Of a DNA stretch of 64,000 bases, positions 1 to 9,013 are shown one piece after another (the first letter of the stretch is position 1; every line of letters begins with the position of its first letter). Both the position numbers and the translations under genes were made by a program. A model generated the notes under the pieces. That model made no database searches and was not told the DNA's origin. It worked only from the letters and a program-made list of their open reading frames with translations. This stretch comes from Nonomuraea endophytica (GTDB lineage Bacteria; Actinomycetota; Actinomycetes; Streptosporangiales; Streptosporangiaceae), in NCBI RefSeq assembly GCF_014203235.1, contig NZ_JACHIN010000012.1, positions 62,001 through 126,000 on the forward strand, given 5' to 3'.

Positions 1-878
1 CCGGTGGCGCCACCGAGGGATTCGATCACGTGCAGGATCGTCGCGAGAGGCGCCGCCAGGTCGGCCGCCGCCACCAGAAGCGCGCGCTGGGTGGGCTCGG
101 GAAGCCCCACGATCTGGTGGCGGAACGCCTCCTGTACGCGGCGGGTCACTGGCAGCGGGCCGACCTGCTCGGCCGGATCGGACTCGTCCGCCGCGGCCCG
201 CGACGCCCCGAGCTCGATGATCGCCAGGGGATTGCCGCCGGACTCCGCGAGGACCCGGGTCCGCACCGGTTCGATGAGTTCCGGCACGTGCTCGTCGAGC
301 AGCCGGGCGGCGTCGGGCGCGGCGAGGCCGGGCAGATCCACCACCTCGACGCCCGCGATGTGGAACGGCATCGACGTCTCGCGCAACGCGAACAGCACCG
401 CGACCGGATCGGCCACGAAGCGGCGGGCCGCGAACAGCAGTGCCTCCACCGAACCCTGGTCGAGCCATTGCAGGTCATCGATCACGCACAGCAGCGGGGC
501 CTTCTCGGCCAGATCGGCGAGCAACGACAGGGCGCCGGCGGAGATCAGGAACCGGTTGGCTTCGTCCCCCTCTGACAGGCCGAAGGCACAACGCAGTGCC
601 CTGGCCTGGGGAGCGGGGAGGGCGTCCAACCGATCCAGGTGGGGAAACAACAGGTGGTGCAGGCCGCCGTAGGCCAGCTCGGAGTCGGACTCGACCCCCG
701 CTCCGCGGACCACGCGCATGCCGCCCTCTTCGGCGATCGACACAGCATGATCGAGAAGAACCGATTTCCCGATGCCCGCCGCGCCCCGCAGCCCCAGGAC
801 GCCGCTGCGTTCGTCGCGCGCGTTCGCCAGCAGGCGTTGAATCCGCGCTTGCTCAACCTCCCTGCCCACCAGTGGCAT
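1..878 (-). CDS. LuxR-family/AAA ATPase transcriptional regulator, 3' end cut off by window edge
   Basis: The reverse strand reads open from an ATG at 878 to the window edge, giving 292 residues of the N-terminal half. It begins MPLVGREVE, a typical opening of large ATP-dependent LuxR (LAL-type) regulators. A Walker A motif (GAAGIGKS) lies at residues 32-39 and a Walker B-like stretch (LLCVIDDLQWLD) near residue 133. Such proteins are normally 900 aa or so and end in a LuxR helix-turn-helix that would lie left of the window, so the DNA-binding part is inferred, not seen. Target unknown. Confidence 0.8.
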   Translation of the reverse strand, partial: MPLVGREVEQARIQRLLANARDERSGVLGLRGAAGIGKSVLLDHAVSIAEEGGMRVVRGAGVESDSELAYGGLHHLLFPHLDRLDALPAPQARALRCAFGLSEGDEANRFLISAGALSLLADLAEKAPLLCVIDDLQWLDQGSVEALLFAARRFVADPVAVLFALRETSMPFHIAGVEVVDLPGLAAPDAARLLDEHVPELIEPVRTRVLAESGGNPLAIIELGASRAAADESDPAEQVGPLPVTRRVQEAFRHQIVGLPEPTQRALLVAAADLAAPLATILHVIESLGGAT

Positions 879-990
879 GTGTTGCTCCTATGTCACGCCG
901 CTGCCGGGCGTGCGGTCGGGTGAACGGCCCTGTCAGCCACGGCCGTGACGGCTTTCGGCCGGCCATGGACGCCGGGTAGGGGCAAGCATG

Positions 991-1959
991 TCAGTCTCCG
1001 GTGGTTGGTGCCGCGGCGGTGCGCCAGGTGCGGGGGGTGGTTCCGTAGGCGCCTCGGAATCTGCGGGTGAAGTGGGCTGGGCTGGTGAATCCCCAGGCGC
1101 GGGCGATGGCGTCGATGGTGCGGTGGGCGTGTTCGGGGGCGGTCAGGTCACGGCGGGCGCCTTCGAGGCGGCGGCGGATGATCCACTGTTCGAGGCTGAG
1201 GCCGCCGTCCTCCCACAATCGGTAGAGGGAACGCAGGGAGATGTTGTGGACGGCGGCGATCCGGGCCGGGGTGAGGTCCGGGTCGGTCAGGTGAGCCCGG
1301 ATGTAGGCCAGGACCCGCACCAGAAGCGTCTCGTCGGCGATCGCGCGCCGGGTGCGGTCCTCGGTGATGACGGAGGCGATGAGAGCACGGACGAGGGCGA
1401 GGGTCGCCTGCCCGATGTCGTCGGCTCCCGCGTCGGATTCCAGCCGGTCGGCGTCACGCCGTAGGCCGTGGATGTGGGTGAGCAGCAGCGGGGTGATGGG
1501 GCTGCGAGCGATGCGCGGCACGGCGGTGTGGATCATGCTGTCGGGCAGCGCGATCTGCTCCGCGTCGATCATGAGAGCGATGTTCGAGCCGACGCCGGAC
1601 CAGGTCCGTTCCCAGTAGCCGGCCGACTTGGTGGCGACGACCAGGTCGCTGGCGGTGAGGACCTGCTGGTGATCGTTCCAGACGAACTGACCGGGGCCGG
1701 CGACCTGGGCCAGGACCGAGACGGTGTTCCTGGAGTCCATCCGCAGGTGGCGTGAGGTCTGCCAGTACCGCATCCCGGTGCCGGAATTGAGGTACATGGC
1801 GACGGGCCCGAACCGCCAGCCCTCCAGCCGCTTGCTGAACAGACCGTCCGGGCCGGGTTCGTGTTCCACCCCACAGCTGCCGGTCTCGCCGAGCACCGTC
1901 GCCTCGAAGACCTCGATCCGGTCCTCCGGCCGAATGTCGGCGGTGTCCAGGAGCAGCAC
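991..1959 (-). CDS. AraC-family transcriptional regulator
   Basis: The C-terminal ~100 residues carry two helix-turn-helix units of the AraC/XylS type (ISLRSLYRLWED, then AIARAWGFTSPAHFTRRFR, ending with the YGTTPRTWR signature). The N-terminal ~200 residues resemble the AraC-binding-like sensor domain (start LLLDTADIRPEDR). The open frame extends to an ATG at 2028, but I prefer the GTG at 1959 (322 aa) because GGAGG lies 6 nt before it and the protein then starts where relatives do. It is divergent from the hydrolase run at 2199-4682, which is its likely target. Ligand unknown. Confidence 0.85.
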   Translation of the reverse strand: MLLLDTADIRPEDRIEVFEATVLGETGSCGVEHEPGPDGLFSKRLEGWRFGPVAMYLNSGTGMRYWQTSRHLRMDSRNTVSVLAQVAGPGQFVWNDHQQVLTASDLVVATKSAGYWERTWSGVGSNIALMIDAEQIALPDSMIHTAVPRIARSPITPLLLTHIHGLRRDADRLESDAGADDIGQATLALVRALIASVITEDRTRRAIADETLLVRVLAYIRAHLTDPDLTPARIAAVHNISLRSLYRLWEDGGLSLEQWIIRRRLEGARRDLTAPEHAHRTIDAIARAWGFTSPAHFTRRFRGAYGTTPRTWRTAAAPTTGD

Positions 1960-2198
1960 TGTTTTCCTCCCGGTGGGGGGTATGAGCGGGGATGAATTAT
2001 CCCTCCGTGCCGGATTCTCGCTGATCATCCGGCGCTGTGGCCAGCCATGGCGCCGCCGGGGCGACGGTCAAGGTCATGGCGGTCCATGCGGTTGATCAGA
2101 CTGGCGCGCACAGCAAAGACCGTGGCACGCACGGGCAAGACCGGATGGCCCGGCTCCGGTGACGATCTGTCCGCGAGCAACCGACAGGAGACGCACAC

Positions 2199-3020
2199 AT
2201 GCCTTTCGCGACCACCACCGACGGAACCGAGATCTTCTACAAGGACTGGGGCACCGGGCAGCCCGTCGTGTTCAGCCACGGCTGGCCACTCAACGCCGAC
2301 GCCTGGGACCCGCAGGCCCACGCCGTCGCCACCGCCGGCTACCGGGCGATCGCTCACGACCGGCGCGGCCACGGGCGCTCGTCCCAGCCGTGGAACGGCA
2401 ACGACATGGACACCTACGCCGACGACCTCGCCACCCTGATCGAGACCCTGGATCTGCGGGAGGTCGTCCTGGTCGGCCACTCGACCGGCGGCGGCGAGGT
2501 CACCCGCTACATCGGCCGCCACGGCACCTCCCGGGTGGCCAAGGTGGTGCTGCTGGGCGCGGTGCCACCGCTGATGCTCAAGACCGAGGACAACCCGCAG
2601 GGCCTGCCGATCGAGACCTTCGACGCCATCCGCGCCGGAGTGGCGGCCGACCGGTCGCAGTTCTACTACGACCTGTCCTTCCCCTTCTACGGGTTCGACC
2701 GGGAAGGCGCCCAGATCTCCGAGGGTGTCTCCCGTGCCTTCTGGGCCCAGTCCATGCAGGTCGGCATCAAGGGGGCGTTGGACTGCATCCGTGCCTTCTC
2801 CGAGTCCGACTTCCACGAGGACCTCAAGAAGATCGACGTGCCCACCTTCATCGCCCACGGTGACGACGACCAGATCGTCCCGATCGTCGCCGCCGCCCTG
2901 GAGTCCGCGAAGATCGTCAAGGATGCGCGGCTCAAGGTCTACCCCGGCGCGCCGCATGGGCTGGTGGGCGCGTTCGAGCAGGAGTTCACCGCCGACCTGC
3001 TCGCCTTCCTGGCCTCCTGA
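2199..3020 (+). CDS. Alpha/beta hydrolase, cofactor-free haloperoxidase/arylesterase type
   Basis: A 273-aa cytoplasmic alpha/beta hydrolase. The nucleophile elbow GHSTGG places Ser95, with Asp224 (HGDDDQIVP) and His252 (GAPHGL) completing a normal triad; the oxyanion strand is FSHGWP. These features and the length match the non-heme chloroperoxidase/esterase group, which hydrolyses esters and can form peracids in vitro; the true substrate is unknown. ACAGGAG precedes the ATG. It is first in a run of three hydrolases (gaps 18 and 9 nt) that probably form one transcript, divergent from the AraC gene. Confidence 0.9.
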   Translation: MPFATTTDGTEIFYKDWGTGQPVVFSHGWPLNADAWDPQAHAVATAGYRAIAHDRRGHGRSSQPWNGNDMDTYADDLATLIETLDLREVVLVGHSTGGGEVTRYIGRHGTSRVAKVVLLGAVPPLMLKTEDNPQGLPIETFDAIRAGVAADRSQFYYDLSFPFYGFDREGAQISEGVSRAFWAQSMQVGIKGALDCIRAFSESDFHEDLKKIDVPTFIAHGDDDQIVPIVAAALESAKIVKDARLKVYPGAPHGLVGAFEQEFTADLLAFLAS

Positions 3021-3038
3021 CCCGCACAAGGAATCCCC

Positions 3039-3869
3039 ATGCGTATCCCGTCTCTCCGGCGCGTCCTGACCGTCGTGGTCGGCGCCGCCCTCCTGGTCTG
3101 CGGGTCCGCCGCCGCCCAGGCTTCGGCGGCCGGCCGTACACCGAAACCGACTGTGGTGCTTGTGCACGGCGCGTTCGCCGACGCGTCCGGCTTCAACGAC
3201 ACCATCGCCCTGCTCCAGGCCGCCGGGTTCCCGACCATCGCGCCCGCCAACCCGCTGCGGGACGCGGCGGGTGACGCCGCCTACATCTCCAGCGTCCTGG
3301 ACACCATCACCGGCCCGGTCATCCTGGTCGGCCACTCCTACGGCGGTGTCGTCATCACCAACGCCGCCCGCGGCCACACCAACGTCAAGGCCCTCGTCTA
3401 TCTGGGCGCCTTCGCTCCCGACCAGGGCGAGAGCGCGCTTCAGCTCGCCACGAGCGTGCCCGGCAGCCTGCTCGGCGAGGCGCTCGTCAAGCGTCCATAC
3501 CCGCTGCCGGACGGCACGATCCCGCCTGACGGCAGCGGCCCGATCGACGGCTACATCGACCCCGCCAAGTTCCGGCAGGTGTTCGCCGCCGACCTGCCCG
3601 AGCACAAGACCCGGCTGATGGCCGCCACCCAGCGTCCGGGCAGCGTCGCCGGGCTCGCCGGGCCCAGCGGCGCCCCGGCCTGGAAGACCATTCCCTCCTG
3701 GTATCTCATCCCGACGCAGGACAAGGTCATCCCCCCGGCCGTCCAGCGTACGATGGCCGAGCGGGCCGGCAGCCAGGTCCGGGAGATCCGCTCCTCCCAC
3801 GTGGTCATGATGTCCCACCCCGCCGCCGCGACCGCCACGGTCCTCGCCGCCTACGCCGCAACCCGCTGA
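3039..3869 (+). CDS. Secreted alpha/beta hydrolase
   Basis: A 276-aa protein with a signal peptide over about residues 1-31 (arginines, hydrophobic core, AQASAAG), so probably exported. The body is an alpha/beta hydrolase: LVHGAFADAS oxyanion region, nucleophile GHSYGG at Ser100, and a late SSHVVMMSHP region that supplies the histidine. The pattern fits the EstC/pyrethroid-hydrolase-like group often annotated simply as alpha/beta hydrolase. AAGGAA lies just before the ATG. Second gene of the three-hydrolase run; substrate cannot be told from sequence. Confidence 0.88.
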   Translation: MRIPSLRRVLTVVVGAALLVCGSAAAQASAAGRTPKPTVVLVHGAFADASGFNDTIALLQAAGFPTIAPANPLRDAAGDAAYISSVLDTITGPVILVGHSYGGVVITNAARGHTNVKALVYLGAFAPDQGESALQLATSVPGSLLGEALVKRPYPLPDGTIPPDGSGPIDGYIDPAKFRQVFAADLPEHKTRLMAATQRPGSVAGLAGPSGAPAWKTIPSWYLIPTQDKVIPPAVQRTMAERAGSQVREIRSSHVVMMSHPAAATATVLAAYAATR

Positions 3870-3878
3870 GGAGCCCCG

Positions 3879-4682
3879 ATGTCCGCGACCAAACCTGACA
3901 CGATCGTCCTCATCCACGGCTTCTGGGTCACCCCCCGCAGCTGGGAGCACTGGGTCGAGCACTACAAGGCCAAGGGTTTCCGCGTCCTGGCTCCCGCCTA
4001 CCCCGGCTTCGACGTCGAGGTCGAGGCCCTCAACGCCGACACCACCCCGATCGAACGACTCGAGGTCCCCGCGATCATCTCCTCGCTGGAGGAACTGATC
4101 CAGGGCCTGGACACCGAACCGATCCTCATCGGCCACTCCGCCGGCGGCGTGTTCACCCAGATCCTGCTCGACCACGGCTACGGTGCCTGCGGAGTCGCGA
4201 TCAACTCCGCCCCCACCGAAGGCGTCAAGATCATTCCGCTGTCGCAGGTACGCGCCTCGTTCCCGATGCTGCGCAACCCCGCCAACCGCCACAAGGCAGT
4301 CGGGCTCACCTACGACCAGTGGCACTACACCTTCACCAACACCTTCCCCGAAGACCAGGCCAGGGCGACCTACGAGCGCTACCACATCCCCGCCTCCGGC
4401 CACGTCTTCTGGGGCAGCGCGCTGGCCAACATCCACCCCGGCCACGACGACACCTACGTCAACTACCGCAATCCCGACCGCAAGCCGCTGCTGTTCATCT
4501 CCGGCGAGAACGACCACCTCATGCCCCCGAAGGTGCAGATCTCCAACGCCAACCACTACAAGGCGCCCGGAACCATCACCGAGCAGGTCACCTTCCCCGG
4601 CCGCTCCCACCTGATGCCCGCCCAGAACGGCTGGGAAGAGGTCGCCGACCACGCCCTCACCTGGGCGCTCGACCACTCCTGA
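3879..4682 (+). CDS. Alpha/beta hydrolase
   Basis: A 267-aa cytoplasmic alpha/beta hydrolase with LIHGFWVTPRSW near the N-terminus, nucleophile GHSAGG at Ser87, acid region SGENDHLMPP, and histidine in FPGRSHLMP. It starts 9 nt after the preceding gene with GAGGAG just upstream and ends right before a strong hairpin, so it is the last gene of the transcript. Three different hydrolases in a row, one exported, suggest uptake and breakdown of an ester-type compound under AraC control; this is inference. Confidence 0.88.
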   Translation: MSATKPDTIVLIHGFWVTPRSWEHWVEHYKAKGFRVLAPAYPGFDVEVEALNADTTPIERLEVPAIISSLEELIQGLDTEPILIGHSAGGVFTQILLDHGYGACGVAINSAPTEGVKIIPLSQVRASFPMLRNPANRHKAVGLTYDQWHYTFTNTFPEDQARATYERYHIPASGHVFWGSALANIHPGHDDTYVNYRNPDRKPLLFISGENDHLMPPKVQISNANHYKAPGTITEQVTFPGRSHLMPAQNGWEEVADHALTWALDHS

Positions 4683-4689
4683 CAACTCC

Positions 4690-4720
4690 GGCCCCGGCCG
4701 CGCGGGGCACGGCCGGGGCC
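4690..4720 (+). terminator. Hairpin after the three-hydrolase run
   Basis: Perfect 11-bp arms GGCCCCGGCCG / CGGCCGGGGCC with a 9-nt loop begin 8 nt after the stop of the third hydrolase. There is only a short T pair after it, as is usual in high-GC actinomycetes. Confidence 0.7.
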
Positions 4721-4738
4721 TTCCCGGGCGGTGAGTCC

Positions 4739-5059
4739 TCAGCCCGCCCAAAACTGCAGGGTGAACAGATCCAGCCGGTAGATCTCGCGAGGGAACGTGG
4801 TCTCCCGATCGTTGTCCACGAACTTGGACAACACCCTGGCCGCCCAGATCGTCCGGATCCGGCCGAGGTTGAAGACGGTGTAGAAGCCTGAATCGCCCTG
4901 GTTGTCGCCGACCGCGCAGAGTCGGCCCGATTCGAGATAGACCGGCCCGCTCCACGGCTCCGCCCAGGAAGGATCGGGTGACGGCGGCCTGCCGTTCCAC
5001 AGCTCGCCGGTTTTCTTGGCCTTTTCACAGGCGACTAATGCGGGGTCGCCGGGATGTGG
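4739..5059 (-). pseudogene. 3' remnant of an unidentified gene
   Basis: The reverse strand holds about 106 codons of protein-like sequence (segments ELWNGRPPSPDPSW, VYLESGRLCAVGDNQGD, FYTVFNLGRIRTIWA, LDLFTLQFWAG) ending in TGA at 4739-4741. The frame is closed upstream by a TGA at 5060-5062 and has no ATG, GTG or TTG before the conserved-looking part. The amino-acid use is unlike the arginine/alanine-rich shadow frames around it. I read it as the truncated C-terminal end of a gene, possibly secreted, of unknown function. Nothing else recognisable lies between 4721 and 5104. Confidence 0.45.
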
Positions 5060-5104
5060 TCAGGCGTTCAAGGAGAGCGACACCGTTGAATAGGCCTGTC
5101 GGCG

Positions 5105-5130
5105 CGGCATCAACCGATCGGTTGATGCCG
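5105..5130. promoter_or_regulatory. 26-bp perfect palindrome upstream of ABC operon
   Basis: Two 13-bp arms meet without a spacer: CGGCATCAACCGA and its exact complement TCGGTTGATGCCG. It lies 65 bp before the ATG of the ATPase gene at 5196. A core of the form AACCGATCGGTT is typical of operators for dimeric TetR-type repressors, but no TetR gene is adjacent. Confidence 0.6.
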
Positions 5131-5195
5131 GAATCCACCATCCCGAACTCCGGCCGGACGATCCGCCACCCGCCGCCCCACGCGATTCTCAAGGC

Positions 5196-5963
5196 ATGCC
5201 AACACACCAGGAGCCCGCCCTCCGCACCATCGGACTCCGCAAAGCCTTCGGCGACCACGTGGCCGTCGACGACATCGACCTCACCGTCCCCGCCGGGTCC
5301 TTCTACGGCCTGGTCGGCCCCAACGGCGCAGGCAAGACCACCACCCTGGCCATGGCCGTCGGCCTGCTCCGCCCCGACGCCGGCAGCGCCGAGATCTTCG
5401 GCGTCGACGTCTGGCGCGACACCGTCCGGGCCAAGGGACTGATCGGCGTGCTGCCCGACGGCAACGCCATGCCGGAGCGGCTCACCGGCCGCGAGGTCCT
5501 GACCTATCTCGGCCTGCTGCGCGGCCTGCCGCCCGCCGTCGTCGCCGAGCGCACCGAGGAACTCCTCCAGATCCTCGAGCTCGACGCGGCGGAGCGGACC
5601 CTGGTCATCGAGTACTCCACCGGCATGCGCAAGAAGATCGGCCTGGCCGTCGCCCTCCTGCACGCGCCCCGCCTGCTCGTCCTGGACGAGCCCTTCGAGG
5701 CCGTAGACCCCGTCTCGGCGGCCACGATCAAGACCATCCTGCGCAGGTTCGCCGACAGCGGCGGCTCCGTGATCATCTCAAGCCACGTGATGGCCCTGGT
5801 CGAGCAGCTCTGCGACCACGTGGGCGTCATCTCCGACGGCCGCGTCGTGGCCGCCGGGCCGCTGGACGACGTACGCGGCGCCGTCACCCTGGAGGACGCC
5901 TTCGTCGAACTCGTCGGCGCCCGCACCGGAGGAACGGAGGGGCTGGCATGGCTCACGGCCTGA
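5196..5963 (+). CDS. ABC transporter ATP-binding protein
   Basis: A 255-aa ATPase subunit. Walker A GPNGAGKT at residues 41-48, signature YSTGMRKK, Walker B LLVLDEPFEAVDP, and switch histidine in ISSHVM. The signature differs from canonical LSGGQ but matches the ABC-2 exporter subfamily. It overlaps the permease gene by 16 nt, so the two are translationally coupled and should form one exporter. The ATG has only a poor ribosome-binding site (AAGG 1-2 nt upstream), so the leader may be very short. A 26-bp palindrome lies upstream. Confidence 0.92.
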   Translation: MPTHQEPALRTIGLRKAFGDHVAVDDIDLTVPAGSFYGLVGPNGAGKTTTLAMAVGLLRPDAGSAEIFGVDVWRDTVRAKGLIGVLPDGNAMPERLTGREVLTYLGLLRGLPPAVVAERTEELLQILELDAAERTLVIEYSTGMRKKIGLAVALLHAPRLLVLDEPFEAVDPVSAATIKTILRRFADSGGSVIISSHVMALVEQLCDHVGVISDGRVVAAGPLDDVRGAVTLEDAFVELVGARTGGTEGLAWLTA

Positions 5964-7768
5964 CCCTCGGCCCGGCTGCCCTGGCGCAGCACATGATCCG
6001 CATGCGGCTGGCCCTCATGCGCAACTCCCTGCGCGGCGACAGCGCCACCAACCTCTACACCGGAGTCTCGGCCGGGCTGATCCTGGCCTTCGCGACGATC
6101 GCCGTCGCCGTCCTGTGGCCCGCCTACCTGCCGCTCACCCTGGCCGTCTGGCTCTGCGGCTGGATCTTCGGCCCCATCTTCATCGGGGGCGGCAACGAGG
6201 CCCTGCGCCCCGAATACTTCTCCATGCTCCCCGCCACGCCGGGGCGGATCGCGGCGGCCCTGCTCGCCGGGGCCTTCGCGGGCCCCGCACCCGCCGTCAA
6301 CCTCATCGCCCTGATGTCCCTTCCCGTGTACGGCTGGCGCTTCGGCCCGGCCGGAGTGCTCATCGGCCTGGCGGCAGCGGTGACCACGCTCATCACGATG
6401 GTGATGATCTCCCGCGTCATCGTGGCGCTCATCGGCCTGTTCGTGAGATCCCGCGCCACCGCGGCCGCCGTCGGCATCGTGACCGGCACCGCCATCGCCC
6501 TGTGCAGCAACGGCTGGGCGCCCGCCGTAGCTCTGGGCGGCGCCGACACCGCCGCCTGGTCCCAGATCCTGGTGCGCGTCCTGCCCTCCGGCTGGGGCGT
6601 GGCCGCCATCGAGGCCCCCTGGCCCCTCGCCCTCGCGATCCTCGTCGCCGGCGTCGGCGTGATCGCCCTCCTCCTGGCCGCGTGGGCCGCTCTGCTGTCA
6701 CGCCGCGTCGTCTCGGCCGCACGCGGCGGCGTGCCGCCCCGCCGGGGTACGCCCCGCCCCTTCCCCAGCACCGGCGGCGCCCGCATCGCCGCCGCCAAGG
6801 AACTGCGCGCCTGGTGGCGTGACCTGGTCCGCATCCAGCTGCTCGCCACCGCCTTCTCCTACGCCGTCGTCACCCCCCTCCTGCTCCTCGCCCTCGACGT
6901 CTGGGTCATGGTGCCCTTCGCGGGACTCATCGCGACCGTGATGGCCGCCGCGTCCTCGGCCAACCTCTACGGCGCGGACGGCACCGCCCTCTGGCTCACC
7001 CTCATGACCCCCGGCGCGGAACGCGCCGACGTCCGCGGCCGCCAGCGGGCCTGGCTCCTCATCGTCGGCCCGGCCGCCGTCATCCTCTCCCTGGCCGGCA
7101 CCCTCATCAGCGGCCTGACCTGGGCCTGGCCGTGGGTACTCGGCCTGCTCCCCGCCCTCCTCGGCGGCGGCGCCGGGGTCATCGTCCTGCTCGCCGTCAC
7201 CTCGCTCGTCCCCGGCACCGACCCCCACAAGCGCGGCGGCAACCCGCTCAGCACCGGCGCCGACGAAACCGCCGAAACCAGCCTCGCCTGGCTCGTGCTC
7301 ATCGCGGTCCCCGCCACCGCCCTGCCCGCGGCCGGCGCCATCCTCCTTCACCCGTGGGCCGGGATCGCCACCGGTGTGCTGACCGGTGCCCTCTGCGCCT
7401 GGGGGCTCGGCAGGATCGCGTACCGCAGACTCGAGAACCACGGGATCGATCTGCTCAACCTCATGAAGCACGGCCCGTCACCCCAGGCGGACAAACCCAC
7501 CACCGCCGACCTGCCCATCCAGCACCGCATCGGCGTCACGATCAGCTACGTCATCGCCTGGCTTCCCCTGTTCCCCCAGGGCCTCGTGCCGCTGGTCATG
7601 AAGACCTTCGGCATCGGGGACCGCTCCTGGTTCCTCGCCCTGCATCTCCCGCCGATCTGGCAATGGCCCACCATCATCTTCATGATCGCCCTCGGGCTGC
7701 TCATGTACGGCTACGCCATCCTCATCCCCATGCGCCTAAACTCGCCCTCACCCACCACTACCAGGTGA
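5948..7768 (+). CDS. ABC transporter permease (large ABC-2-like membrane protein)
   Basis: A 606-aa integral membrane protein with many hydrophobic segments spread over the whole length (for example around residues 30-75, 95-160, 185-245, 290-335, 360-420, 440-480 and 535-600) and no signal peptide. The position right after the ATPase, with a 16-nt overlap, identifies it as the membrane subunit. It is long for a half permease, so a single chain may carry two six-helix units. Substrate unknown; with the downstream two-component genes it may export a cell-envelope stressor. Confidence 0.85.
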   Translation: MAHGLTLGPAALAQHMIRMRLALMRNSLRGDSATNLYTGVSAGLILAFATIAVAVLWPAYLPLTLAVWLCGWIFGPIFIGGGNEALRPEYFSMLPATPGRIAAALLAGAFAGPAPAVNLIALMSLPVYGWRFGPAGVLIGLAAAVTTLITMVMISRVIVALIGLFVRSRATAAAVGIVTGTAIALCSNGWAPAVALGGADTAAWSQILVRVLPSGWGVAAIEAPWPLALAILVAGVGVIALLLAAWAALLSRRVVSAARGGVPPRRGTPRPFPSTGGARIAAAKELRAWWRDLVRIQLLATAFSYAVVTPLLLLALDVWVMVPFAGLIATVMAAASSANLYGADGTALWLTLMTPGAERADVRGRQRAWLLIVGPAAVILSLAGTLISGLTWAWPWVLGLLPALLGGGAGVIVLLAVTSLVPGTDPHKRGGNPLSTGADETAETSLAWLVLIAVPATALPAAGAILLHPWAGIATGVLTGALCAWGLGRIAYRRLENHGIDLLNLMKHGPSPQADKPTTADLPIQHRIGVTISYVIAWLPLFPQGLVPLVMKTFGIGDRSWFLALHLPPIWQWPTIIFMIALGLLMYGYAILIPMRLNSPSPTTTR

Positions 7769-7804
7769 AACCCAGTCATACCCCGAAAGGAGGGCGCGCC
7801 CAGG

Positions 7805-9013
7805 ATGAACGATCCCTTCCCGCTCTCCGCCTGGGAACGACGCTTCGAGCGTGCCGTCGAGATCGTTCCTTACATCACCCTCGCCGCTTCCCTGGTCATC
7901 AGCCTGGCCTCACGCGATCAGGCCGACGGCGGGATCCCGCGTACCCTCGCGCTCACCGCCCTGGCCCTCGCCTGGATTCTCGGCGCCCACACCCTCATCC
8001 CCGCCGACGTGCGCCGGCGCCGGGTCGTCGTCACCGTTCACTTCGCCGGCGTCCTGGCCACCGCCGCACTGCTGACCGTCCACCACCCGAGCTTCATCAT
8101 CTACTGCATCTCCGGCTTCTTCCTCGCCGCCCACTTCGCCCCCTCCAAGTGGACCTTCGCCGCCGTCGCCGCCACCTCCTTCGTCCTGTACGGCGCATCG
8201 CTCGACTGGGCCCAGGCCACCATCCAGCTCATCGTCTTCTATTTGGCGATCATCGCCGTGCAGACGGTCGCCATCGGCGGCGGCTCCATCGCCGGCATCA
8301 AGATCGAGGACCGGCAGCGCAAATACCGCAAGGCGGTCAGCGACCTTCAGACCGCCATGGAGGAGAACGCCGAACTCCACGCCCAGCTCCTCACCCAAGC
8401 CCACGAGGCCGGCATCCTCGACGAACGCCAGCGCATGGCCCGCGAGATCCACGACACCCTCGCCCAGGGCCTCACCGGCATCATCACCCAGCTACGCGCC
8501 GCCCAGCGCGTCAAGGACTCCGACACCCACGTCGAACTCGCGCTCAACCTCGCCCGGGACAGCCTCACCGAAGCCCGCCGCTCCGTCGCCGCCCTGCAGC
8601 CCCACCAGCTTGACGACGCCCACCTCCCCGAAGCCATGACCACCCTGGCCCGCAACTGGACCCAGACCACCGGCGTCGACCTCCACGTCGAAGTGACCGG
8701 CGACCGCGTCCCCCTCAGCCCCGCCATCGAGGTCACCCTGTTCCGCGTCGCCCAGGAAGCCCTCGCCAACGTCGCCAAACACGCGGGCGCCACCCGCGCG
8801 GGCCTCACCCTCTCCTACACCGGCACCGTCGTCCTGCTCGACATCCGCGACGACGGCACCGGCATCCACAACCCCGGCGGCAAAGGATTCGGCCTCAGCA
8901 GCATGAGACAACGCCTGCGCGGCGTCGGCGGCACCCTCGAAATCGAGAGCACACCCGGCGAGGGCACCGCCGTCAGCGCCACCGTCCCCGCACTCCAAGG
9001 AAGCCCCCGGTGA
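7805..9013 (+). CDS. Two-component sensor histidine kinase, NarL/DesK-type (HisKA_3)
   Basis: A 402-aa kinase. Four to six membrane helices lie in residues 20-165, followed by a coiled linker (170-205), the HisKA_3 dimerisation segment with phospho-acceptor His216 (MAREIHDTLAQGL), and a HATPase domain with the N-box region VAQEALANVAKHA and DIRDDGTGI. There is no extracytoplasmic domain, so sensing is probably within or near the membrane. A strong AAAGGAGG precedes the ATG. It overlaps the response-regulator gene by 4 nt. Confidence 0.93.
   Translation: MNDPFPLSAWERRFERAVEIVPYITLAASLVISLASRDQADGGIPRTLALTALALAWILGAHTLIPADVRRRRVVVTVHFAGVLATAALLTVHHPSFIIYCISGFFLAAHFAPSKWTFAAVAATSFVLYGASLDWAQATIQLIVFYLAIIAVQTVAIGGGSIAGIKIEDRQRKYRKAVSDLQTAMEENAELHAQLLTQAHEAGILDERQRMAREIHDTLAQGLTGIITQLRAAQRVKDSDTHVELALNLARDSLTEARRSVAALQPHQLDDAHLPEAMTTLARNWTQTTGVDLHVEVTGDRVPLSPAIEVTLFRVAQEALANVAKHAGATRAGLTLSYTGTVVLLDIRDDGTGIHNPGGKGFGLSSMRQRLRGVGGTLEIESTPGEGTAVSATVPALQGSPR

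Noticed and set aside
2025..5000. 991-codon open frame on the reverse strand
   Set aside because: It lies opposite three clear alpha/beta hydrolase genes and has the Gly/Asp/Arg/Val-rich composition of a GC-driven shadow frame with no domain.
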